The notes under the pieces were generated by a model, which saw only the letters and a list, made by a program, of their open reading frames with translations, was not told the DNA's origin and did no database searches. Positions 45,316 to 55,300 of a DNA stretch of 64,000 nt are shown in pieces. A program made the position numbers and the translations under genes. This DNA is from Polytrichum commune (lineage: Eukaryota > Streptophyta > Polytrichopsida > Polytrichales > Polytrichaceae): assembly GCA_950295325.1 (NCBI GenBank), contig OX485803.1, forward strand, positions 23,622,001 through 23,686,000. The letters run 5' to 3'. Within the stretch, counting starts at the first letter, position 1. Every line of letters starts with the position of its first letter.

Positions 45316-47570
45316 CAGACATGACTCTTCAAGGGGAAGAAGGATAAGAAGGAGGAGGACGAAGACAGAAGAGAGAGAGAGAGCATTAACTTTCACCTTC
45401 CTCTCGTGAAGAGAGTAGATTTTTTCAAAACTTGTTTGTCATCTCCTTGATTTCTCGAAAGTAATTGGGTGTGAAACCCTTAGTTTCCTTGTAAATCATA
45501 TTTTGCAATATATCCAGTTACATTTCAATCATCTCACTCTCTTGTCAAGTGTATGCTTGTGTGGGGGAATGTCGAGTCTTGTTATCTAGTCTGAAATCAA
45601 TTTGGGAGTGTGATACTCTTGAAGGAAAGATGGTAGGATTTGGGCATGTATCACAGTCAGTTTGAGTCAAGAAGCTCTTGGATAGTATCTTAAGGTTTCA
45701 GCTACAAAAGAGTAGTTTCTTGGCGATTCGAATAATCGGATGTGAAGTCCTTGATGAGACAGTGATCTCATCTTTATGAATTATATCCAGTATTGACCAA
45801 TTAGTTTATGATCAATCCATATTGTGGTGTGGATAAGTAACTTTCTGGATCTAAATTAGATTAACTCAGAGTTCTTCAGTTTGAATATCTTTGGATAGTA
45901 TTTTAATGTTGTGATTACAAGGGAAGAATTTTGTGGGATTTTGAAGTGTCCGGGTGTGAAACCTGGGGATGCTTTATGAATTTCATGTTGAAGTAAACCT
46001 GCCTATGAACTAATGAAGTGCTCACCTTCTACATATGTTTGGATTAATACAAGTTTGTTCCTAAATTGAACTTATCTGGAAATGCTGTGAGGACTCCAGA
46101 ATTTCATGTTAATTTTCGGCCGACATTCACAGGTGAGGAGAAATTCTAATGTGTGTGAAGATTGGCAATCTTCCTATGAAATTAATGGAAAGGGTCCGGA
46201 TTCAATAAGGAAGTTTGTATAAATCTCCTAAGTGAACTTATGATGGGAAGTCTGCTTCCATCATAAACCACCTTCTGCAGCGTGAAGCTATTACGCAAGA
46301 AGATTGTTGGTCTAATTTACCTCAAATTCAATTGGAAGGACTTCCAACAAAATTAGAAACCATCTGTGAATTGTCTGATCGGAAGAATGTTTGAGATGAG
46401 CGAGTGACGAGTTTTAGGTTGGGAGCATGAGGGATGGTAAAGTGTGACATTTTCAATCAATAACTGAGCTTGCAGGGGGATTAACGAGTCGTTCTCGGGG
46501 TTGAATATCCTTAACATGAGGAATTCGGAATTGACCAGGTCCAAGTAATAACAAGACATCCTCGCATCCTGGTAGTATACTTTAGGATTGGAATTCCATG
46601 AAATCACCCTTGTTGTCAGAATGACATTCCTAAGAAAAGGAGTCTCGGGTACCGATAAAGGAAGGATTGCAGAGGGGGGAGGAGATCTCTGTTGATTTCT
46701 CGCTCGTGGCGTGCAAAGATTTCGAAAAGAGTTCTGATTGATCTCTGGGAAGATGGACGGAAAATTTTGTGAACCTGGAGAGAACTCTCCCATATAAAAA
46801 TTTGTGTTGTGAGACATGTAGGGAGAGTTTTGACTAACGCGGAGAAATCCACCTCTTTTGTTCATGTAGGAGCGCATATGTATGAGTCTAATTCACCCAA
46901 GAGTCATCACAGGAAAATTAAAGTGTCGTCGCCAGGAGAATAGAAAGGCGTGTGGCTAACGGAGTAGCTGTGGAGAGAGGAGGAAGAAGGTCTCAGTTAT
47001 CCCATATCGAATGGGGGAAGGGCCAAGGGCAAGTAAAGAGTATCCCACCAGGTACGCTATTGTGATTGGACGCTTCTATGATACTCTAAGACTCGCTACT
47101 GGTGACTAGACTCGTTACTTGGAACTAAGATTCATTACTTAGAACTTGTGACTAGATTGTCTACTTGTGACTTGGACTCTAGACTTGGGTTGCTGTTTTG
47201 GTCACTCGCTTAGTTCCCGGTATGTGGTTCCCGTTACTCGTAACTAGACTTTTATTTTAAACTCCTTTTTATATATATAAGGGGTAGCGTAAATTACAAA
47301 GCCGGTCTTTATAATTAAAAGTCAAGAGTCTTGAATGTGACTAAGTGAATAAGTTATTCTCAATGTTTTAAATTATGTCCAGAAGAATATCAAAAGTCGA
47401 ATGAGAATCCCTAACTTAAGCTAATTGAGTAACAAAAACATTCAATTACCGTTTTCATCTATCAATTAACCTTATCGTGACAAACTAAAGTTACATCTGA
47501 CACTCATTTGGCCTTCCCTAGGGTTTTTCGGAGTTGGAACCCTACCACAAAATCTTTACTACAAGGCCTC
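45316..47570. repeat. Decayed retroelement-like sequence, relative of 6400-8790
   Basis: The tract is non-coding, with short out-of-frame ORFs only. It shares ordered blocks with 6400-8790, for example the ACTAGACTTTTATTTTAAAC region near 47242 and GACACTCATTTGGCCTTCCC near 47499. Boundaries are approximate. Confidence 0.4.
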
Positions 47571-47732
47571 TCCGCATTCTCTTTCTCTTTCTCTCGGCTT
47601 CCCTCAGACTGACCGCTGCCTAGCCTATTGCCTAGTTTGTCTCTCCTCTCATGACTCTACCTCTGTCTCTCATCGCTCACTATGATGCTTCATGTCTCTC
47701 TCCCACTAATCCCCTCTCTGATTGCATGTAGG

Positions 47733-49201
47733 TGTGAGCCCAATTCCACCACCCTTAAGCGTCCTAGTCCGGGTGATGGTTTTGAGAATCACATGTATTG
47801 TATGTATCTTGAAAAATGCTCTCTTCACCTCCCAAGGCATTTAAGTCATTTTGAATCACTTTGTTTATTAGTAGTAGCCTCTTGGCTTGTGCATGAATTG
47901 GCCTTCTCAAGGGTCCAACCAGCGGCCTTGGCAACACGAGCTTTCAAGGATATTCTCCTTGCACCCTTGATCATCCTCTCCTTCACCTTGCCATTGCTAG
48001 AGTTTTCCTCTTTCTCCATTGTTATATAAGTGATTGATTTTTACCAAAAAGATGTAAGTGTTGAAAAACACTCCCTCAATGGTTAACCTCAAATACAATT
48101 GCTTGTAAAAACCACACACCCTCCTAGCTATCTAATTAAGCCATCTCCCTAAGTCCTAATTCTAAAGTCACCCACATCACTCATTAGGTGATGGTTTCAC
48201 TAACTTAATCTCCAATTAATTATCATGTCTCCCAATCTCAGCTCGGCTTAGTTTACCCTTGATCTGGTGGCAACTTCGGCTTAGTAGCTCCTTAGTCTGC
48301 TGGTCCGAGGACAGTAGCTCCTTAGTTTGCTGGACCGAGGCCAGTAGCTCCTTAGTCTGCCGGTCCGAGGACAGTAGCTCCTTAGTATGCTGGACCGAGG
48401 CCAGTAGCTCCTCAGTCTGCTGGATCGAGGCCAATAGCTCCTCCGTATGCTGGACCGAGGCCAGTAGCTCCTTAGTCTGCTGGACCGAGGCCAGTAACTC
48501 CTCAGTATGCTGGACCGAGGCCAGTAGCTCCTTAGTATGCTGGACCGAGGGCAGTAGCTCCTTAGTCTGCTGGTCCGAGGACAGTAGCTCCTTAGTCTGC
48601 TGGAGCTTTTTAACTACAAGCTAATTTGGTGACCCTAAGCCTCTAATTAGATACTTTACTACTTGGTTTTCATGATTTGAACTAATTAACTAAACTAACT
48701 CTCTAACATCACTAAGGGCTAACTAATCCACACACGTGGCTTTCAAGCTATAAGAGCTCACTCCCGTGGGAGAACTTGAGAGAGAGAGAGAGGTAAAATG
48801 AGAGAAAAACACCTTAAGTAGCAAAGAGGGAGAGAGGTGAGGATAGGGTGAGAGGATTAGCACCTCCAATCACAATCCTTTAACCCTCTCCTCCAAAGTA
48901 GGGACTAATCCCCATCCACAAAACCTTCTCATTCCTAAACCAACAAGGTGGATCCAAAAGTGGGCATTTAACCCGCAGAGCTCACCTTGCCTCACCTTAC
49001 CCCCTACTCACATAATCAAGGCATTCTCTTATTGAAATCAAACCTTGAAATAATCACACAACACCACCAAATGCCTAAAGTTAAATCCACACCACACTTC
49101 ACTCTTTTTATGTTTTGTGAATAATCATAACACATCAAAGTCAAACTAAAATTGGTTTCGAAGAGTTAATCACCACATGTGGGCACCATTTTGGGCTCAC
49201 A
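47733..49201 (-). mobile_element. Solo LTR, 1469 bp, perfect TSD GTAGG
   Basis: On the minus strand it begins TGTGAGCCCAAAATGGTGCC and ends TTGGGCTCACA. GTAGG occurs immediately before (47728-47732) and after (49202-49206). No internal region or partner LTR is adjacent. It carries a 30-bp minisatellite and a (GA)n tract near 48779. Confidence 0.92.
48264..48606. repeat. 30-bp minisatellite within the LTR, about 11 copies
   Basis: Units such as GTAGCTCCTTAGTCTGCTGG plus ACCGAGGCCA repeat in register. A 30-bp period keeps both strands open and yields an apparent Ser/Cys-rich peptide, which I do not consider real. Confidence 0.92.
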
Positions 49202-49206
49202 GTAGG

Positions 49207-50200
49207 CGACAACCAACGGTCACAGGTGATAGCCCTTCTCAAAATGCTTCGGCTCTCTGTTCTTGCAGGCGATGGCCCTAACCTCGGCTACTTGCCCTCA
49301 CTGGTTCCTTTCTTTCTACACTTCTCTCGATACTGGCCTATAGCCCAAGATATTGCCTCTTTGACGTTACATATTTCCTAGCCCTTGTCGCTCACTGCCT
49401 ATTCGCCAACATTCTTTGTCACTCCTACGGCCATTGCCCTTGCTCTTCTCCATGGCAAATAGCCCTTAATTCTACACCAAACTGAAAGACGTCTCTCTCT
49501 TGCTTATGGCCATATTCAGACTTTGACCGTTGCTATCACAAAGACATTGCTTCTTTCTTCCTCGCCCTCTTGGCGGATGATATGTCTATTTCACGCTCAC
49601 GGCTATTGCCAAAAATCATATGAGACATTTCCTTTATTCATGATTCACAATCAAAACACAATCAAACTTCCACTTTAAAGACAATTGCACTTCACAACCA
49701 CTTTACTCGTAATGTCAAAGTTCCAAGTCCTTTGAGAGTCCGAATCACTTGGCTCTCAACTCTGCTCTTACTTCTGCCAGCCTCTTACTTGGCGATGTCA
49801 TTTGCTATTCGTTCAGCTTGAATCACTGAGAGCTTGAACTTCCTATTAGCCTATTTCTATCCTATCTTGAGACTACGTCATATTCTACAATGGTAAATAG
49901 CCTGCTCTGACAATGGTCGGCCTCCTCCTTATCAACAGGGGAGACTAAGGCGGTTGCAACTGTCTGCGGAACAACTATTGCACTCTATTCCCACTGGCAA
50001 TTGGCCCCTAAGTGACTATCGCCGCTAATTGTCACTAAGTTAAAAGTTTTAGCTATTCAGCTAGGCGATAGCCCAAAAATTAAGTTTAGAGTTGTATTCA
50101 AACATGTAGAAAATGCAGTGACCTTATATGCAGGTTGCAACAATTGCTACTTTATAGTCTTTAATTTCACCTACTATACTGCTCCAAATGGAGGGAGAAC
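49207..50200. other. Non-coding stretch with scattered GCGATAGCCC/TTGCC motifs
   Basis: Short motifs such as GGCGATGGCCC, CTATAGCCC and GGCGATAGCCC recur irregularly, suggesting an old decayed tandem repeat. No gene or element boundary is visible. Confidence 0.4.
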
Positions 50201-50209
50201 CTAGTTCAT

Positions 50210-50697
50210 TTAGCGACCAACAAAGAGTTCTTGCACTCTTGAGAACAATATGTCTAGAACTCTCAACTTCATGAGCCCACTAATAGATCTAGGTAGGCTT
50301 TGCAACAGGTAACAATTATTGAGGTCCAATATTTCCAAGTTGACCTAATGATTTCAATACCCTTGACAAGGCGAAATAACCACTTGCCTTGAAGTCAACA
50401 AGACTTAGTAGTTTCCGATAATCCTCCGGAAGTTCTTGCACTCCTGAGTCGGATATGCCTAGAAATGTCAAATTCATGAGCCCACCAATAAATATAGGTA
50501 GGCTTTGAAATTGGCCACAACCTTCGAGGACCAATGTTTCCAAGTTTGGCAATTGACCCGATGATTCCCGTAACCTTGACAAGGAGGAACAACCCTTTGC
50601 ATTGAACTCTACAAGACTTTGTAGTTTCTCCAAATCCTTCAAAACTTTTTGCACTCCCAGGTTCGATATGTCCTAAACCCTCAACTTCATGAACCCA
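50210..50697 (-). pseudogene. Distal LRR remnant of the TNL gene
   Basis: The minus-strand reading LQSLVEFNAKGCSSLSRL, then SGQLPNLETLVLEGCGQFQ, continues the 71-residue LRR unit. Near 50330 a short deletion in the GQLPNLE block shifts the frame; LQSLPRSISGLMKLRVLDI follows in the other frame to about 50220. It is separated from the rest of the gene by the solo LTR at 50698-52081 and lies beyond several stops, so it is no longer coding. Confidence 0.85.
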
Positions 50698-52081
50698 TGT
50701 GAGCCCAAAATGGTGCCCACATGTGGTGATTAACTCTTCGAAACCAATTTTAGTTTGACTTTGATGTGTTATGATTATTCACAAAACATAAAAAGAGTGA
50801 AGTGTGGTTTGGATTTAAGTTTAGGCTTTAGAATGTGTTGTGTGATTATTTCAAGGTTGGATTCAATAAGAGTATGCCTTGATAATGTGAGTAGGGGGTA
50901 AGGTGAAGCAAGGTGAGCTCCACGGGTTAAATGCCCACTTTTGGATCCACCTTGGTAGTTTAGGAAGAAGGAAGCTTGGTGGATGGGGATTAGTCCCTAC
51001 TTTGGAGGAGAAGGTTAAAGGATTGTGATTGGGGGTGCTAATCCTCTCACCCTATCCTCACCTCTCTCTCCCTCTCTCCCTCTTCCCCTCTTTGCTACTT
51101 AAGGTGTTTTCTCTCTCATTTTCCTCTCTCTCTATCTAGTGCTCTCAAGAGAGCGAGCTCTTAAGAGCTTGAGCCATGTGTGTGGATTGATTAGTTGTAG
51201 TGAAGTGAAGGAGTTAGGCTCTCTCTCTCAATCTCTCTCACGTGGAGGGAGCCCTTAGAATTATTAGATAAACACGTGTGATTAGGGATGAACTTGATGA
51301 AGTTAGTGGAACAGGTTAATTATTAGTTAAGGGGTTAGAGGAATGGTAGATTAATTACTAGGAGTTGAGAGTGATTTGTAGAACTCATTAGACTTCTGTC
51401 CAAGCACTGTTGGGACCTGGTTTAGTCTGCTACTGGAGCAGTTGAAGGGCCGAACTGTTTAGTCTACTACTAGAGCAGCTGAAGGGGTTGCACCGAACTA
51501 GCCTGCTGCTGGGGCAGCCGTGGATGGTTGGGTCTTAAGAAACAGTTGGGTAGTAGGGAGCATGTTTGGGTGACCAAAGCTTAGCCCAAATTGAGTACTA
51601 TCACTCAAACTAAGCATAGGTCAAGTTAGGCATTTTAGATTATTCTAGCACATATGTAAGTGTTAGATTTATTAGGCTAATTAGTGTGAGGTGTGGCTTG
51701 CTAGTAAATGTAATTGGGGTGGATCATCAAGAACAATGTTTCTAAACACTTGCATCTTCTTGGTCAAAATAAGTTACTTGTTCAAGAATGGAGAATGTGG
51801 TTGATCCTAGCAATGACAAGGCAAAGGAAGTAAAGATTAAAGGTGCTAGGGGAATGTCTTTACGGGTATGCGTGGCCAAAGCCGCGGGATGGACCTTGGA
51901 GAAGGCTAATGCCTCATATGTTCAAGAAACAAGTATTAATAAAACATCATGAACCTTAGAACTAGAAAGTTCACTGAGATGAAGGATATTTCTTATATCA
52001 TCGAGATTTGATACCACACATGTGATTCACAAACCCATCATCCGGACTAGGACGCTTAAGGGTGGTGGGTTTGGCCTCACA
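50698..52081 (+). mobile_element. Solo LTR, 1384 bp, inserted in the LRR array
   Basis: It begins TGTGAGCCCAAAATGGTGCC and ends GTTTGGCCTCACA, with flanks ACCCA (50693-50697) and ATCCA (52082-52086). Removing it rejoins the LRR remnants at the conserved GGGCTC/ATTGGTGG position. It contains a degenerate TTTAGTCTGCTACTGGAGCAG-type repeat at 51418-51530 and CT-rich tracts near 51060-51140. Confidence 0.92.
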
Positions 52082-52319
52082 ATCCACCAATAGATATAGG
52101 TAGGCTTCAAAGCTAGTCACAATGACAGAGTTTCAATATTTTCAAGTCTCCCAACTAACCGAATGATTCCGGTAACCTTGACAACGAGGAACAACCCCAT
52201 GCATCGAACTCTACAAGATTTCATGGTTTTCCAAAATCCTTCGGAAGTTCTTGCACTCTTGAGTATGATATGTCTAGAACTTCCATAATCGTGAGCCCAC
52301 CAATAGATGTAGGTAGGCT
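52082..52319 (-). pseudogene. Proximal LRR remnant beyond the TNL stop
   Basis: The frame of the TNL continues past its TAA as SLPTSIGGLTIMEVLDISYS and SRVQELPKDFGK, and then meets a TGA, two TAGs and another TGA before the LTR. These are eroded LRRs, showing that the stop at 52320-52322 is a truncation and not the ancestral end. Confidence 0.9.
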
Positions 52320-55300
52320 TTAAACTTGGTCAAAATCATCGAATCCCAATATTTCCAAGTTTGGCAACTGACCGAATGATTCCGGTAACCTCAACAAGGA
52401 GGAACAACCCCATGCACTGAACTCTTTAAGATTTTGGAGTTTTCCAAAATCCTCCGGAAGTTCTTGCACTCCTGAGTATGATATGAGTAGAGCTTCCAAT
52501 TTTGTGAGCCCACCAATAGATGTAGGTAAGCTTTGAAAGTAACCACAATCTAGGAGGTTCAATATTTTCAAGTTTGGCAACTGACCAAATGATTCTGGTA
52601 ACCTTGACAAGGAGGAACAACTATTTGCATAGAACTCTTCAAGGCTTTGAAGTCTCCCAAAATCCTCCGGAAGTTCTTGCACTCCTGAGTCCGATATGTT
52701 TAGAACTTCCAAATTCGTGAGCCCAACAGTAGATGTAGGTAGGCTTTGAAGCTGGCCACAACCTTCTAGGGCCAATATTTTCAAGTTTGGCAAGTGACCC
52801 AATGATTCCGGTAACCTTGACAAGGAGGAACAACCCCTTGCTTTGAACTCTACAAGATTTTGTAGTCTCCCAAAATCCTCCGGAAGTTCTTGCACTCTTG
52901 AGTTTGATATGTCTAGAACTCTCAACTTCGTGAGCCCACCAATAGATGTAGGTAGGCTTTGAACGCCGCTACAAAAAGCAAGGTCCAATCTTTGCAAGTT
53001 TGGCAACTGAATGAATGATTCCGGTAACCTTGACAAGCAGGAACAACCCCTTGCATTGAACTCTACAAGACTTTGTAGTCTCCCAAAATCCTCCGGAAGT
53101 TCTTGCACTCTTGAGTACGAAATGTGTAGAACTCCCAAATTCGTGAGCCCACCAATAGATGTAGGTAGGCTTTCAAGCTCGTCACAATGAGCAAATTTCA
53201 ATATTTTCAAGTTTGGCAACTGTCCCAATGATTCCGGTAACCTTGATAAGGAGGAACAACCACTTGCATTGAAGTCTTCAAGATTTTGTAGTCTCCCAAA
53301 CTCCTCCGGAAGTTTTTGTACTCTTGAGTCCGATATGTCTAGATATCTCAACTTCGTGAGCCCATCAATACATGTACGTAGGCTTTGAAGCCAGCCACAT
53401 CCTTTGAGGACCAATCTTTCCAAGTTTGGCAACTGACCGAATGATTTTGGTAACCTTGACAAGCATGAACAACCACTTGCATTGATCTCTACAAGATGTT
53501 GTAGTCTCCCAAAATCCTCGCGAAGTCCTTGCACTCTTGACTGCGATATGTATAGAACTCTCAACTTCGTGAGCCCACCAATAGACGTAGGTATGCTTTG
53601 AAGTTGGTCACAACGATCGAGTTGCAATATTTCCAAGTTTGGCAACTGACCAAATGGTTCCAGCACTGTTGACAAAGAGGAACAACCACTTGCATTGAAC
53701 TCTACAAGATTTTGTAGTCTCCCAAAATCCTCCGAAAGTTCTTGCACTTTTGAGTCCGATATATCTAGAACTCTCAACTTCGTGAGCCCACCAATAGATG
53801 TAGGTAGGCTTCCAAGGTGGCGACAAAAAGCGAGGTCCAATCTTTCCAAGTTTGGCAACTGACCAAATGATTCCGGTAACCTTGACAAGGAGGAACAACC
53901 CCTTGCATGGAACTCTACAAGACTTTGTAGTCTCCCAAAATCCTCCGGAAGTTCTTGCACTCTTGAGTACGAAATGTGTAGAACTCCCAAATTCGTGAGC
54001 CCACCAATAGATGTAGGTAGGCTTTCAAGCTCGTCACAATGAGCGAATTTCAATATTTTCAAGTTTGGCAACTGTCCCAATGATTCCGGTAACCTTGATA
54101 AGGAGGAACAACCACTTGCATTGAACTCTACAAGATTTTGTAGTCTCCCAAAATCCTCCGGAAGTTCTTGCACTTTTGAGTCCGATATGTCTAGAACTCT
54201 CAACTTTGTCAGTCCACCAATAGATGTAGGTAGGCTTCCAAGGTGGCGACAAAAAGCGAGGTTCAATCTTTCCAAGTTTGGCAACTGACCAAATGATTCC
54301 GGTAACCTTGACAAGGAGGAACAACAACTTGCATTGAACTCTACAAGACTTTGTAATCTCCCAAAATCCTCCGGAAGTTCTTCCACTCTTGAGTCCCATA
54401 TATCTAGAACTCTCAACTTCGTGAGCCCACCAATAGATGTAGGTAGGCTTCCAAGGTGGCGACAAAAAGCGAGGTCCAATCTTTCCAAGTTTGGCAACTG
54501 ACCAAATAATTCCGGTAACCTTGATAAGGAGGAACAACCACTTGCATTGAACTCTACAAGACTTTGTAGTCTCCCAAAATCCTCCGGAAGTTCTTGCACT
54601 CCTGAGTAGGAAATGTGTAGAACTTCCAAATTCGTGAACCCACCAATAGATGTAGGTAGGCTTTGAAGTTGGCCACCACCACCAAGTTTCAATATTTTCA
54701 AGTTTGGCAATTGTCCGAATGATTCCGGTAACCTTGATAAGGAGGAACAACCACTTGCATTGAACTCTACAAGACTTTGTAGTCTCCCAAAATCCTCCGG
54801 AAGTTCTTGCACTCCTGGGTACGAAATGTGTAGAACTTCCAAATTCGTGAACCCACCAATAGATGTAGGTAGGCTTTGAAGCTGGCCACCACCACCAAGT
54901 TTCAAGATTTTCAAGTTTGGCAATTGTCCGAATGATTCCGGTAACCTTGATAAGGAGGAACAACCACTTGCATTGAACTCTACAAGACTTTGTAGTCTCC
55001 CAAAATCCTCCGGAAGTTCTTGCACTCCTGAGTCCCATATATCTAGAACTCTCAACTTCGTGAGCCCACCAATAGATGTAGGTAGGCTTTGAAGCTGGCC
55101 ACCACCACCAAGTTTCAATATTTTCAAGTTTGGCAATTGTCCGAATGATTCCGGTAACCTTGATAAGGAGGAACAACCACTTGCATTGAACTCTACAAGA
55201 CTTTGTAGTCTCCCAAAATCCTCCGGAAGTTCTTGCACTCCTGAGTAGGAAATGTGTAGAACTTCCAAATTCGTGAACCCACCAATAGATGTAGGTAGGC

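Noticed and set aside
48216..48624. Ser/Cys-rich and Gln/Leu-rich periodic peptides
   Set aside because: Products of the 30-bp minisatellite in a solo LTR, with no start context or homology.
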